Assembly: GCF_003254665.1 (NCBI RefSeq)
Contig: NZ_QHGY01000010.1
Location: 48,022 to 112,021, forward strand
Origin: Billgrantia lactosivorans
GTDB taxonomy: Bacteria > Pseudomonadota > Gammaproteobacteria > Pseudomonadales > Halomonadaceae
Reading direction: 5' to 3'
Length of the DNA stretch: 64,000 nucleotides
Both the position numbers and the translations under genes were made by a program. Under the pieces are notes generated by a model. That model ran no database searches and was not told the origin of the DNA. It saw only the letters and a program-made list of their open reading frames with translations. Numbering within the stretch: the stretch's first letter is position 1; the number at the start of each line of letters is the position of its first letter. Shown piece by piece: positions 18,085-27,339 of the stretch.

Positions 18085-19092
18085 TCACTCCTGTTCCAGG
18101 TCTTCGCGGGTGTAGCTCACGCCGTTGGCTTCCTGGATGGTACGGATGACCTTCCAGTGCTCCTCGTAGTTGATGGGAATGAACTTCTCGACGCCGTCGA
18201 ACTCCTCGCCCAGCTCGGTGCCCTCGAAATCGAACGAGAAGAAGGCCTCCTCGATCTTGTCGACCAGGTCGGGGTGCAGATTGTGCGCGTAGGTGTAGGA
18301 GGTGGTCGGGAAGCGATCCGACTCGTAGATCATGCGCACCTCCTCGGGGTCGTAGAGACCGCGAGCGGCCATGCGCTCGACCACCTCGGACGCCACCGGC
18401 GCGGCGTCGTAGTCGCGCGCGACCACGCCCAGCATCGACTGGTCGTGGCTGCCGGAATAGGTCACCTCGTAGTCCTCGTCGGGCACGACCCCCTCTTCGG
18501 GGAACAGCGCGCGCGGCGCCTGGTTGCCGGAGTTGGAGGTCGGCGAGGTGTGGGCGATGCGCTTGCCCTTGAGGTCCTCCATCTCCTCGATGTCCGAGTC
18601 GACATGGGTGTAGACCTGCAGCGTATAGCCGAACTGGCCGTCGTCGGAGCCCATCAGCGCAAAGGGCACCGCCCCGGCCAGGTTGACGGCGAACGGCGTC
18701 GGCCCGGTGGAGAAGCCGGCGATGTGCAGCCGTCCGCTGCGCATCGCCTCGACCTGGGCCGAGTTGGACTGCACGGCGAAGAAGCGTACGTCGCGGCCGG
18801 TCACTTCCTGCAGGTGATCGATGAAGGGCTGCCAGATGTCGGCGTAGATCGCCGGGTCCTCGACCGGGGTGTAGGCGAAGATCAGCGTGTCGGGGTCGGC
18901 CCACTCGGACTCGTCGGCCGGGCGGTCGGCGACCAGGTCGCCGTCCTCGTCGCAGTAGAGCTCGTCGAGGTCGCCGCGCTCGCAGTCCGACTGGGCCTGA
19001 GCCTGGGCCGATACCAGCAGGGCCAGCGGCAGCAGCGAGGAAAGTGCCAGGATGGCGAAGGGGGAACGACCGAAGGGGTTGGATATTGTCAT
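18085..19092 (-). CDS. phnD: Phosphonate ABC transporter periplasmic binding protein
   Basis: A 335-residue binding protein with a signal peptide of about 34 residues (hydrophobic FAILALSSLLPLALLVSAQA, cleavage near AQAQ). It has the PhnD core TLIFAYTPVEDPAIYADIW, then GFSTGPTPFAVN, and HTSPTSNSGNQAPRALFPEE near residue 185, the ligand-contact Ser/Thr/Asn region. The stretch CERGDLDELYCDEDGD after the signal is acidic with a likely disulfide, which suits a halophile periplasm. The ATG at 19092 is preceded by AGAGAGA; upstream in-frame starts would place an unlikely Arg-rich extension before the signal peptide. Confidence 0.93.
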   Translation of the reverse strand: MTISNPFGRSPFAILALSSLLPLALLVSAQAQAQSDCERGDLDELYCDEDGDLVADRPADESEWADPDTLIFAYTPVEDPAIYADIWQPFIDHLQEVTGRDVRFFAVQSNSAQVEAMRSGRLHIAGFSTGPTPFAVNLAGAVPFALMGSDDGQFGYTLQVYTHVDSDIEEMEDLKGKRIAHTSPTSNSGNQAPRALFPEEGVVPDEDYEVTYSGSHDQSMLGVVARDYDAAPVASEVVERMAARGLYDPEEVRMIYESDRFPTTSYTYAHNLHPDLVDKIEEAFFSFDFEGTELGEEFDGVEKFIPINYEEHWKVIRTIQEANGVSYTREDLEQE

Positions 19093-19250
19093 TGGCGTGT
19101 CTCTCTGTATCACTGTCATTATGTTGTTGTCAGCGACGGCGGGGGCGAAAACGCCCACAGGATCCGCTCGCCCTGCTCGAAAGCGAACACGACACCACTC
19201 GAATGCTCGCAAACGAAACTAACCACCAATCTAGGTAGTATGACGAGACG

Positions 19251-19841
19251 ATGTCAATCCGATTTCACCCGGCCCCGGGGCCCCGACACAACCGCTACCT
19301 GCTGATGCGCCACGGCCACAGCCAGGCCAATGCCCGGCGCCTGATCATCAGCACCCCGGCCCGGGGGCTCGCGGCGTTCGGTCTCTCCGAGCAGGGCGAG
19401 GCGCAGCTGGCCACGCTGCTCGCCGGCTGGCGCTGGCCGGCACCGACCCGCATCCTGCACTCCGACTTCCTCCGCACCACGCAGACCGCACGGCGAGTGG
19501 CCGCTCACTTCGGCCTCGAGCCGCAGCCCGAACCGCGCCTGCGCGAGCGCGACTTCGGGGAGTTCGAGGGCCTCGCGGACAGCTATTACGACGCGGTCTG
19601 GGCCCATGACGCCCGCGACCCCGAGCATCGCGAACATGGCGTCGAGAGCGTGGCCAGCGTCGCCGCCCGCATGCAGGGGGTGATCGCCTCGCTGGAACAG
19701 GCGCTGCGCGGCGAGACGGTGCTGCTGGTAAGCCACGGCGACCCGCTGCAGATCATGTTGACCGCACTGGAAGGCCGCCTGCTGACGGAGCACCGCGGGC
19801 GCGAGGCGCTGCGTCCGGCCAGCATCACTGTGCTCGACTGA
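19251..19841 (+). CDS. Histidine phosphatase superfamily protein
   Basis: A 196-residue protein of the phosphoglycerate-mutase-like branch. The catalytic phosphohistidine motif LMRHGHSQAN is near residue 18. The second pocket Arg is in SDFLRTTQTA near residue 70, the acid in RERDFGEFEGL, and the second His in VLLVSHGDPLQ near residue 157. It is cytosolic (no signal peptide). It probably removes phosphate from a small metabolite; the natural substrate is unknown. It is divergent from phnD with a 158-base shared region, so co-control with phosphonate or phosphate supply is possible but unproven. No good ribosome site precedes the ATG. Confidence 0.85.
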   Translation: MSIRFHPAPGPRHNRYLLMRHGHSQANARRLIISTPARGLAAFGLSEQGEAQLATLLAGWRWPAPTRILHSDFLRTTQTARRVAAHFGLEPQPEPRLRERDFGEFEGLADSYYDAVWAHDARDPEHREHGVESVASVAARMQGVIASLEQALRGETVLLVSHGDPLQIMLTALEGRLLTEHRGREALRPASITVLD

Positions 19842-19962
19842 GCGCGAGCCGCGGACGGGCGACGTAACGGCTGACGCTCGTCGCGTTCTGGGTTAGCATC
19901 GAACCGCCGGCAGGGATGTCGGCCAGTTCATCGTACTGCGCTGCATCCACGGGAGGAGCCCG

Positions 19963-20391
19963 ATGCGACAGTTCCTGTTTCCCCGCCGCCCGCTGTCACG
20001 CGGCGTTCTGCTCTTCAGCCATCTCGTGCTCCAGCTCGGCCTGCTGGCAGGCGCCGCGCTGTGGCTGCTGCCACTGACACCCTGGGCCAGCGCCATCGGC
20101 TGGGACCAGGCCTGGCCCGACCTGGCACTGGGCGCCGGGCTGTGGCTGGCCGCGACCCTGGTCCTGCGCCTGCTCCTCGAGCTCTGCCTGCTTCCGCATC
20201 ATCTGGGCAGCCGGGCCGGCTTCGCCCCGGGCGACGTGGTCACCCGTTCCTTCGAGCGCCGGCCGGCGGTGCACGACGACCAGGCGGCCTGGACCAGCGA
20301 GGCACGCCCGCTGGAGACCGAGCCCAGCGTGCTGGGCAACGCCCGCGTGACGCGCCCCGCCGAGCCGCTCAAGCCCCAGGGCAGCCTCTGA
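19963..20391 (+). CDS. Small membrane protein of unknown function
   Basis: A 142-residue protein with two predicted transmembrane helices, about residues 13-38 (GVLLFSHLVLQLGLLAGAAL) and 53-75 (ALGAGLWLAATLVLRLLLEL). A hydrophilic C-terminal half follows, containing FERRPAVHDDQAAWTSEARPLE, likely cytoplasmic. I recognise no family. GGGAGGAG 5 bases before the ATG makes it a credible gene. It stands alone between the phosphatase and the convergent aapP gene. Confidence 0.65.
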   Translation: MRQFLFPRRPLSRGVLLFSHLVLQLGLLAGAALWLLPLTPWASAIGWDQAWPDLALGAGLWLAATLVLRLLLELCLLPHHLGSRAGFAPGDVVTRSFERRPAVHDDQAAWTSEARPLETEPSVLGNARVTRPAEPLKPQGSL

Positions 20392-20473
20392 CCCAGCCGG
20401 GCCGCGCGGCCGCTGCCTGGGCGGCAGGCGCGGCCGGATCCGCGCAACACGGCGGACCCGACGGGCCGCTGCC

Positions 20474-21241
20474 TCAGTGGCCGAGGATCTGGCTGAGGAA
20501 CAGCTGGGTACGCTCGGACTGCGGGTCATTGAAGAAGGGCTCCGGCGCGTTCTCCTCGATGATCTGGCCCTGGTCCATGAAGATCACGCGGTCGGCCACG
20601 GTCTTGGCGAAGCCCATCTCGTGGGTCACGCAGAGCATGGTCATGCCCTCCTTGGCCAGCTCCACCATGACGTCGAGCACCTCCTTGATCATCTCCGGGT
20701 CGAGCGCCGAGGTGGGTTCGTCGAACAGCATCACCTCGGGGTGCATGCACAGCGAGCGGGCGATCGCCACGCGCTGCTGCTGGCCGCCGGAGAGCTGCCC
20801 CGGATACTTCCTCGCCTGCTCGGCAATCCGTACGCGCTCGAGATAGCGCATGGCCTGCTCCTCGGCCTCGCGGCGCGGCTTCTTCTGCACCCACATCGGC
20901 GAGAGGCAGCAGTTCTCCAGCACCGTCAGGTGCGGAAACAGGTTGAAGTGCTGGAACACCATGCCCACGTTGCGGCGGATCTGCTCGATGCGCTTGACGT
21001 CCTGGGTCAGCGGAATGCCGCCGACCACGATCTCGCCGGACTGATGCTCCTCGAGGTGGTTGATGCAGCGGATCAGCGTCGACTTGCCCGAGCCCGACGG
21101 CCCGCAGATGACGATCCGTTCGCCGCGCCGGACCTCGAAGTCGATGTCGCGCAGCACGTGGAAGTCGCCGTACCACTTGTTGACGCCGCGCATCTCGACC
21201 ATCGGGGTCCCGCTGCCGGCCTGGGTTGCTTGCTCAGTCAT
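20474..21241 (-). CDS. aapP: General L-amino acid ABC transporter ATP-binding protein
   Basis: A 255-residue polar-amino-acid ATPase with Walker [11 protein letters not shown]-loop [16 protein letters not shown], signature [10 protein letters not shown], Walker [15 protein letters not shown] and switch [14 protein letters not shown] [10 protein letters not shown]. The segment [17 protein letters not shown] is characteristic of AapP/BztD. It is the last gene of aapJQMP, 12 bases after aapM. The complex takes up a broad range of L-amino acids, chiefly glutamate and aspartate. Confidence 0.94.
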   Translation of the reverse strand: MTEQATQAGSGTPMVEMRGVNKWYGDFHVLRDIDFEVRRGERIVICGPSGSGKSTLIRCINHLEEHQSGEIVVGGIPLTQDVKRIEQIRRNVGMVFQHFNLFPHLTVLENCCLSPMWVQKKPRREAEEQAMRYLERVRIAEQARKYPGQLSGGQQQRVAIARSLCMHPEVMLFDEPTSALDPEMIKEVLDVMVELAKEGMTMLCVTHEMGFAKTVADRVIFMDQGQIIEENAPEPFFNDPQSERTQLFLSQILGH

Positions 21242-21253
21242 TGTTCTCGTTCC

Positions 21254-22354
21254 TCACCGCTTGTGGCCGGTATGCAGTTTTCTTTCCAGATATTGGCTGT
21301 AGCGCGACATGCTGAAGCAGAAGATCCAGAACATGAACGCGGCGAACACGTAGCCCTCGAGCGAGAAGCCCAGCCAGCGGGAGTCCGACAGCGCCGCCTG
21401 GACGATGCCCAGCAGGTCGAACAGCCCGATGATCATGACCAGGGTAGTGTCCTTGAACAGCGAGATGAAGGTGTTGACGATGCCGGGGATCATCATCTTC
21501 AGCGCCTGGGGCAGCACGATCAGGCCCATGCGCATCCAGTAGCTCATGCCCAGCGCCGCCGCCGCCTCCTCCTGGCCGCGCGGGATCGCCTGCAGGCCGC
21601 CGCGGATGACCTCGGCCATGTAGGCGCTCTGGAACAGGGTGATGCCGATGAAGGCGCGGATCAGGCGGTCGACGCTGACCCCGGTCGGCATGAACAGCGG
21701 CAGCATCACCGAGGCCATGAACAGCACCGTGATCAGCGGCACGCCGCGCCAGAACTCGATGAACACCACGCAGAAGCTCTTGACGATGGGCATCTGCGAG
21801 CGGCGCCCCAGGGCCAGCAGGATGCCGATCGGCAGCGCCCCGACCATGCCCACCACGGCCAGCACCAGCGTCAGCATCAGCCCGCCCCAGCGGTGGGTTT
21901 CCACCAGCGGCAGGCCAAAGTGGCCGCCGTAGAGCATGAAGTAGGCAAACACCGGGAAGACCACCAGCACCGCCACCGCCACCCAGCGCTTGTACGGCAG
22001 CCGCGGGAGCGCCAGCCAGGCGATCAGCGCGGCGAAGGTGACGAACGTCACGTCGACCCGCCAGATCTCTCCGCGAGGATAGAGGCCGTAGATGAACTGG
22101 GTGAAACGGGCGCTGACGAACACCCAGCAGGCCCCCTCGCGAGAGCAGTCGTCACGCGTGGTGCCGATCCAGTCGGCGTTGAGGAAGGCCCATTGGATCG
22201 TGGGCGTCAGCAGCAGGTAGAGCAGGTAGAGCCCGAGCAGGGTGAAGAAGCTGTTCACCGGCCCGCTGAACAGGTTGGCCCGCAGCCAGGCCAGCGGCCC
22301 CACGGTGCTCCTGGGCGCGGGGCGGGGCGCTATCATCTTGTGTTGTATCGTCAT
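21254..22354 (-). CDS. aapM: General L-amino acid ABC transporter permease AapM
   Basis: A 366-residue permease, longer than a typical amino-acid permease because AapM proteins carry an extra N-terminal half. It has hydrophobic segments near residue 35 (FFTLLGLYLLYLLL) and around residues 110-145 before the HisM-type core. The core motif is MAEVIRGGLQAIPRGQEEAAAALG near residue 245, the coupling helix. The periplasmic insert DDCSREGACWVF with two Cys is an AapM feature. It pairs with AapQ. It starts 10 bases after the end of aapQ. Confidence 0.94.
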   Translation of the reverse strand: MTIQHKMIAPRPAPRSTVGPLAWLRANLFSGPVNSFFTLLGLYLLYLLLTPTIQWAFLNADWIGTTRDDCSREGACWVFVSARFTQFIYGLYPRGEIWRVDVTFVTFAALIAWLALPRLPYKRWVAVAVLVVFPVFAYFMLYGGHFGLPLVETHRWGGLMLTLVLAVVGMVGALPIGILLALGRRSQMPIVKSFCVVFIEFWRGVPLITVLFMASVMLPLFMPTGVSVDRLIRAFIGITLFQSAYMAEVIRGGLQAIPRGQEEAAAALGMSYWMRMGLIVLPQALKMMIPGIVNTFISLFKDTTLVMIIGLFDLLGIVQAALSDSRWLGFSLEGYVFAAFMFWIFCFSMSRYSQYLERKLHTGHKR

Positions 22355-22363
22355 GGCGCTCTC

Positions 22364-23554
22364 CTAGCGTTCCACCAGCGCCACGCGGGCGTTGAACCAG
22401 TTCATGAACATCGACACCAGCAGGCTGATGGTGAGGTAGACCGCCATGGTCATGGTGATGACCTCGATCGCCTGGCCCGTCTGGTTGAGGGTGGTGCCGG
22501 CGAACACCGAGACCAGGTCGGGGTAGCCGATGGCCGTGGCCAGCGAGGAGTTCTTGATCAGGTTGAGGTACTGGCTGGTGAGCGGCGGAATGATCACGCG
22601 CAGGGCCTGCGGCACCACCACCAGGCGCAGCACCAGGTTCCGGGGCAGGCTCAATGCCTGCGCGGCCTCGGTCTGGCCGTGAGGAATCGCCTGGATGCCC
22701 GAACGCACGATCTCGGCAATGAACGAGGCCGTGTAAATGGAGAGCGCCAGCCACAGCGCCAGGAACTCGGGGATCACGGTGAAACCGCCGCGGAAGTTGA
22801 AGCCACGCAGCTCCGGCACGTCCCAGGTCACCGGCACCCCGGTCACCACCAGCACCAGCAGCGGCAGGCCGAGGATCAGGCCCAGCGAGATCCAGCCCGC
22901 CGGCAGGCGCTTGCCGGTGGCCTCGTGGCGGCGCCGGTTCCAGATCGACAGCACGATGCTGGCCACGATGGCCACGCCGAAGGCCAGGGGAATGAATCCG
23001 AAACCGGACAGGAACTGCGGTTCGGGCAGAAACAGTCCACGCACATTGAGAAAGGCCACTTCGCCCAGGGTCATGCTGTCCCGAGGACTGGGCATGGCGC
23101 GCAGCACGGCGAAGTACCAGAAGAAGATCTGCAGCAGCAGCGGGATGTTGCGGAAAATCTCGATATAGGCGTTGGCCAGCCTGGCGATCAGCCAGTTGGG
23201 CGACAGTCGGGCGATACCCACGGTAAAGCCGATGATCGTCGCCGCGAGGATCCCCAGCGCGGAGACCATCAGGGTGTTGAGCAGACCCACCACGAAAGTA
23301 CGGCCATAGGTACTCTGGGATGAGTAGTCGATCAGGCTCTGGACGATACCGAAGCCGGCGGTATTGGTCAGGAAACCGAAGCCGGTGGTGATGCCGCGTG
23401 CGGCGAGGTTGTCCTGGGTATTGCCGATGATGTAGAGCAGGAAGGCCGCGACCGCGGCGACCAACAGCAGCTGAAAGGTCAGCGCACGCTTGGCGCGATC
23501 ACGCCAGAAGGGCGGTTTTGGGCCCAGCGAGTGGACCTTGGGTCGAACGGGCAT
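22364..23554 (-). CDS. aapQ: General L-amino acid ABC transporter permease AapQ
   Basis: A 396-residue permease with the large periplasmic/N-terminal portion found in AapQ/BztB. It opens with KPPFWRDRAKRALTFQLLLV and contains YSSQSTYGRTFVVGLLNTL, which begins the membrane core. The coupling motif is EIVRSGIQAIPHGQTEAAQALS near residue 300. It forms the translocation pore with AapM. Two strong tandem hairpins separate it from aapJ, suggesting that the binding protein gene is transcribed more than the rest. Confidence 0.94.
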   Translation of the reverse strand: MPVRPKVHSLGPKPPFWRDRAKRALTFQLLLVAAVAAFLLYIIGNTQDNLAARGITTGFGFLTNTAGFGIVQSLIDYSSQSTYGRTFVVGLLNTLMVSALGILAATIIGFTVGIARLSPNWLIARLANAYIEIFRNIPLLLQIFFWYFAVLRAMPSPRDSMTLGEVAFLNVRGLFLPEPQFLSGFGFIPLAFGVAIVASIVLSIWNRRRHEATGKRLPAGWISLGLILGLPLLVLVVTGVPVTWDVPELRGFNFRGGFTVIPEFLALWLALSIYTASFIAEIVRSGIQAIPHGQTEAAQALSLPRNLVLRLVVVPQALRVIIPPLTSQYLNLIKNSSLATAIGYPDLVSVFAGTTLNQTGQAIEVITMTMAVYLTISLLVSMFMNWFNARVALVER

Positions 23555-23597
23555 GAAGGGACTCTCCGCCTGGATCCGTCAAGCAGGTATCAGCCGG

Positions 23598-23660
23598 CCG
23601 GCCCGGGATGTGCCCGGGCCGGGGGCAGTACGAGGATCGGGGCATCGTCGCGATGCCCCG
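23598..23660 (-). terminator. Two tandem hairpins between aapJ and aapQ
   Basis: Stem 1 is CCGGCCCGGG/CCCGGGCCGG (23598-23622, 5-base loop). Stem 2 is CGGGGCATCG/CGATGCCCCG (23638-23660, 3-base loop). Both are perfect 10-pair stems inside a 117-base intra-operon gap and lack a U tract. They are best read as a partial terminator or 3'-end protection for aapJ mRNA. Confidence 0.7.
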
Positions 23661-23671
23661 AGGCGGTACGA

Positions 23672-24700
23672 TCAGCGAATCGGCGGAGCGTACTGGATGC
23701 CGCCGTCGGTCCAAAGCCGGTTCAGGCCACGCTCGATCTCGAGCGGGGAGTCCATGCCCACGTTGCGGTCGTAAGCCTCACCGTAGTTGCCCACCTGCTT
23801 GATGATGTTGTAGGCCCAGTCGGCGTCGAGGCCCATCGCCTCGCCGTAGTTGCCGTCCTCGCCCAGCAAACGTGCAATGTTGGGATCCTCGGAGCCGCGC
23901 ATCTCGTCGACGTTGTCGCTGGTGATGCCATACTCCTCGGCGTTGAACATGGCGAACAGAGCCCATTTGACGATGTTGAACCACTTGTCGTCGCCCTGGC
24001 GCACCACCGGGCCCAGGGGTTCCTTGGAGATGACCTCAGGGAGGATCACGGCGTTGTTGGGATCGGAGAGCTGAATGCGCAGCGCCGCCAGCTGTGAGGT
24101 ATCGGAGGTCAGCACATCGCAGCGACCAGCCTCGAAGCCCCCTACGGTCTGCTCGGAGGTATCGAAGACGATGGGGTCGAACTCCATGCCGTTGGCGCGG
24201 AAGTAGTCGGCCAGGTTGAGCTCGGTGGTGGTGCCGGACTGGGTGCAGATCGCCGCGCCATCGAGTTCTTCGGCGCTGCTGATGCCCAGATCCTTGGAAA
24301 CCAGGAAGCCCTGACCATCGTAGAAGGTCACGCCGGTGAAGTTGAGCCCCAGGGTGGTGTCGCGGGTAGCAGTCCAGGTGGTGTTGCGCGAGAGCACGTC
24401 CACTTCACCCGACTGCAGCGCGGTGAAGCGCTCCACGGCGTTCAGCGAGATGTAGCGCACCGCCTCGGAATCGCCGAACACCGCCGCTGCCACGGCGCGG
24501 CAGACGTCGACATCGAGACCCTGCCATTCGCCCTCGTCGTCGGGCGCCGAGAAGCCCGGCAGGCCGTCGCTGACGCCGCACTGCACGGTGCCGCGCTCGC
24601 GGGTGTCGTCCAGGGTGTCGGCGGAAGCCACGGCGGCGGTTCCCAGGGCCAGGGCCGCTGCGGAGCCGAGCAGAAGCCACTTGTTGTTGTTGTCGCGCAT
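23672..24700 (-). CDS. aapJ: General L-amino acid ABC transporter binding protein
   Basis: A 342-residue periplasmic binding protein. The signal peptide covers about residues 1-27 (WLLLGSAAALALGTAAVASA). The mature start is DTLDDTRERGTVQCGVSDGLPGFSA, where family members read RGxLxCG. LNFTGVTFYDGQGFLV and RLLGEDGNYGEAMGLDADW, near residues 125 and 285, are AapJ/BztA signatures. I chose the ATG at 24700, which gives a normal signal peptide; a possible 21-residue upstream extension does not. First gene of the operon, 67 bases from a good sigma54 promoter match. Confidence 0.95.
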   Translation of the reverse strand: MRDNNNKWLLLGSAAALALGTAAVASADTLDDTRERGTVQCGVSDGLPGFSAPDDEGEWQGLDVDVCRAVAAAVFGDSEAVRYISLNAVERFTALQSGEVDVLSRNTTWTATRDTTLGLNFTGVTFYDGQGFLVSKDLGISSAEELDGAAICTQSGTTTELNLADYFRANGMEFDPIVFDTSEQTVGGFEAGRCDVLTSDTSQLAALRIQLSDPNNAVILPEVISKEPLGPVVRQGDDKWFNIVKWALFAMFNAEEYGITSDNVDEMRGSEDPNIARLLGEDGNYGEAMGLDADWAYNIIKQVGNYGEAYDRNVGMDSPLEIERGLNRLWTDGGIQYAPPIR

Positions 24701-24766
24701 GAAAGGATCCCTCGTTGGTTCTGTTGTCTGTTGGACGATGCATGCCGAAGCATGTGCCAGCACCTT

Positions 24767-24782
24767 AGCAAGGTTTGTTCCA
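24767..24782 (-). promoter_or_regulatory. Putative sigma54 promoter of aapJQMP
   Basis: On the minus strand TGGAACAAACCTTGCT matches TGGCACG-N4-TTGCW at 10 of 12 defined positions, with exact GG-N10-GC spacing. It lies 67 bases before the aapJ start codon. No NtrC site as clear as that of glnK is visible. An 11-base direct repeat TGCCGAAGCAT occurs on either side (24743-24753 and 24823-24833). Confidence 0.7.
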
Positions 24783-24914
24783 ATGCGGGGATAGCGCAGG
24801 CAAAACCCTTATTCAACGCTCGTGCCGAAGCATATCCAGCCTCAACCATCGCCTCATTGTGGTGCGCCGGCGGTTCGCGCGCAGCGCCGGTCGGCGGCGT
24901 GGGCCAGACGACAG

Positions 24915-24947
24915 CGCGCCCCCGCCGGCAGAGCCTGCGGGGGCGCG
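24915..24947 (-). terminator. Terminator hairpin after ahpF
   Basis: Eleven-pair stem CGCGCCCCCGC/GCGGGGGCGCG with an apical GGC-AGA-GCC extension and one C-T mismatch. It lies 50 bases past the ahpF stop and has no U run. The rest of 24701-24997 holds the aapJ promoter and no gene. Confidence 0.65.
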
Positions 24948-24997
24948 TCGCAAGGGGGGCCGCCGTGCCGGGTGGTGCCCGGCGCGGGGGCTCGTCG

Positions 24998-26554
24998 TCA
25001 GTGCCGGATGAGGTAGTCGAAGGCGCCCAGCGCGGCCTTCGAGCCCTCGCCCATGGCGATGACGATCTGCTTGTAGGGCACGGTGGTGACGTCGCCGGCG
25101 GCGAAGATGCCGGGCACCGAGGTCATGCCCCGCTCGTCGACCACGATCTCGCCGCGGGCGGAAAGCTCGATCGACGAATCGGTCAGCCACTCGGTATTCG
25201 GCACCAGGCCGATCTGGACGAAGATGCCTTCCAGCTCGAGGCGCTTGATCTCGCCGCTGGCGCGCTCTTCGAAGGTCAGGCCGGTGACGCGGCTGCCGTC
25301 GCCGTTCACCTCGGTGGTGCGTGCGCCCTTGATGACCTCGACGTTGGGCAGGCTGGCGAGCTTCTTCTGCAGCACCGCGTCGGCGCGCAGCTCGTCCATG
25401 AACTCGATCAGCGTCACGTGGCCGACGATGCCGGCCAGGTCGATGGCCGCCTCGACGCCGGAGTTGCCGCCGCCGATCACCGCCACGCGCTTGCCCTTGA
25501 ACAGCGGGCCGTCGCAGTGGGGGCAGTAGGCCACCCCCTTGTTGCGGTACTCGGCCTCGCCGGGCACGTTCATCTCGCGCCAGCGAGCGCCGGTGGAGAG
25601 GATCAGCGTCCTGCTCTTGAGGCGGGCGCCGGACTCGAACACCACCTCGTGCTCGCCGCCCTGGTCGGCCGCCGGCACCAGCTCCACCGCACGCTGCAGG
25701 TTGATGATGTCGGCTTCATACTGCTTGACGTGCTCCTCCAGCGCCGCGGCCAGCTTGGGGCCTTCGGTGTAGGGCACCGAGATGAAGTTCTCGATCGCCA
25801 TGGTGTCGAGCACCTGGCCGCCGAAACGCTCGGCCGCCACGCCGGTGCGGATGCCCTTGCGCGCGGCGTAGATGGCCGCCGCGGCGCCGGCCGGGCCGCC
25901 GCCCACCACCAGCACGTCGAACGCAGGCTTGTCGTTGAGCCTGGCCGCCTCGCGCTGGGCCGCACCGGTGTCAACCCTGGCCAGGATCTGCTCCAGGCTC
26001 ATGCGACCCTGGTCGAAGGGTTCGCCGTTGAGGTAGATGCTCGGCACCGACATCACCTGGCGCTCCTCCACCTCGTCCTGGAACAGCGCGCCGTCGATGG
26101 CGACGTGGCGCACCTTCGGGTTGAGGATCGCCATCAGGTTGAGCGCCTGCACCACGTCGGGGCAGTTCTGGCAGGAGAGCGAATAGTAGGTCTCGAAGTG
26201 AAGTTCGCCCTCGAGCGCCTTGATCTGGTCGATCTTGTCGTCGTCGACCTTGGGCGGGTGGCCACCGACCTGCAGCAGGGCCAGCACCAGCGAGGTGAAC
26301 TCGTGGCCCATGGGGATGCCGGCGAAGACCAGGCCGGTGTCCTCGCCGGGACGGTTCAGCGCGAAGGAGGGCTTGCGCGCATCCTCGCCGTCCAGGCGCA
26401 GGGTGATCTTGTCGCACAGGCCGGCGATGTCCTTGAGCAGCCCATGGAGCTCCTGGGATTTCGCGCCGTCATCGAGGGATGCGACGATCTCGAACGGCTG
26501 CGTGACCTTCTGCAGGTAGGCTTTTAGCTGACTTTTCAGATTGTCGTCCAACAT
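24998..26554 (-). CDS. ahpF: Alkyl hydroperoxide reductase subunit F
   Basis: A 518-residue NAD(P)H-dependent flavoprotein disulfide reductase that recharges AhpC. It has an N-terminal tandem thioredoxin-like domain (about 1-195) with redox CQNC near residue 130. The FAD-binding motif [17 protein letters not shown] is near residue 215, the redox-active CPHC near residue 345, and the NAD motif [10 protein letters not shown] follows. The C-terminal FAD contact is [17 protein letters not shown] chose the ATG at 26554 because AAGGAA lies at good distance; an in-frame ATG 18 bases upstream is less well placed. It follows ahpC after an attenuator-like hairpin. Confidence 0.96.
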   Translation of the reverse strand: MLDDNLKSQLKAYLQKVTQPFEIVASLDDGAKSQELHGLLKDIAGLCDKITLRLDGEDARKPSFALNRPGEDTGLVFAGIPMGHEFTSLVLALLQVGGHPPKVDDDKIDQIKALEGELHFETYYSLSCQNCPDVVQALNLMAILNPKVRHVAIDGALFQDEVEERQVMSVPSIYLNGEPFDQGRMSLEQILARVDTGAAQREAARLNDKPAFDVLVVGGGPAGAAAAIYAARKGIRTGVAAERFGGQVLDTMAIENFISVPYTEGPKLAAALEEHVKQYEADIINLQRAVELVPAADQGGEHEVVFESGARLKSRTLILSTGARWREMNVPGEAEYRNKGVAYCPHCDGPLFKGKRVAVIGGGNSGVEAAIDLAGIVGHVTLIEFMDELRADAVLQKKLASLPNVEVIKGARTTEVNGDGSRVTGLTFEERASGEIKRLELEGIFVQIGLVPNTEWLTDSSIELSARGEIVVDERGMTSVPGIFAAGDVTTVPYKQIVIAMGEGSKAALGAFDYLIRH

Positions 26555-26655
26555 GACAGCGGTTTCCTTCATGTCCGGGCTGGAAAGAGGGCAAAACGCC
26601 ACCTGAACGTCGACCCAGGGTCGGCGCAGGATGGGGCTTGCAGGGATCGGAAAAT

Positions 26656-26680
26656 CGCCCGGGCAGCACGTGCCCGGGCG
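26656..26680 (-). terminator. Attenuator-type hairpin between ahpC and ahpF
   Basis: Perfect 10-pair stem CGCCCGGGCA/TGCCCGGGCG with a 5-base loop, followed on the minus strand by ATTTTCC. It probably ends most ahpC transcripts and lets a minority continue into ahpF, matching the excess of AhpC over AhpF in other bacteria. Confidence 0.8.
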
Positions 26681-26729
26681 GGAACCGTCACGAGGTCAGG
26701 GGATCACCTCGTGGGCCTTGGCAGACCGC

Positions 26730-27293
26730 TTAGATCTTGCCGACCAGGTCCAGGGACGGAGCGAGAGTCTCTTCGCCTTCCTTCCACTTGGCCGGGCAGA
26801 CCTCGTTCGGGTTGTTGCGCACGTACTGGGCCGCCTTGACCTTGCGCAGCAGCTCTTCGGCGTTACGGCCGATGTTGCCGGCGTTGATCTCGACGATCTG
26901 GATCTTGCCGTCGGGGTCGACGACGAAGGTGCCGCGCTCGGCCAGGCCGGCGTCCTCGATCAGCACTTCGAAGTTGCGCGAGATCTGCAGGGTCGGGTCG
27001 GCCAGCATCGGGTACTGCAGCTTGCCGATGGTCTCGGAGCTGTCGTGCCACGCCTTGTGGGTGAAGTGGGTGTCGGTGGAGACGCTGTAGATCTCGACGC
27101 CCAGCTTCTTGAACTCGGCGTAGTTGTCCGCCAGGTCGCCCAGCTCGGTGGGGCAGACGAAGGTGAAGTCGGCCGGGTAGAAGAAGAAGACGCTCCACTG
27201 GCCTTTCAGGTCGGCCTCGGTCACGTCGATGAACTCGCCATTGTGGTAGGCAGTGGCTTTGAACGGCTTGACTTCGGTATTGATCAGGGACAT
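26730..27293 (-). CDS. ahpC: Alkyl hydroperoxide reductase subunit C (peroxiredoxin)
   Basis: A 187-residue typical 2-Cys peroxiredoxin that reduces H2O2, alkyl peroxides and peroxynitrite in the cytosol. The peroxidatic Cys47 is in DFTFVCPTE and the resolving Cys166 in NEVCPAKW. The GG(T/V)LR-type and C-terminal helix regions are of the enteric AhpC kind, which are sensitive to over-oxidation. The length equals E. coli AhpC. An OxyR-like tetramer site and a class I promoter lie directly upstream. Confidence 0.97.
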   Translation of the reverse strand: MSLINTEVKPFKATAYHNGEFIDVTEADLKGQWSVFFFYPADFTFVCPTELGDLADNYAEFKKLGVEIYSVSTDTHFTHKAWHDSSETIGKLQYPMLADPTLQISRNFEVLIEDAGLAERGTFVVDPDGKIQIVEINAGNIGRNAEELLRKVKAAQYVRNNPNEVCPAKWKEGEETLAPSLDLVGKI

Positions 27294-27339
27294 TCAGCAA
27301 AGCTCCATGTCATGGGTGGGTGATCCGAATACGGGGCAC

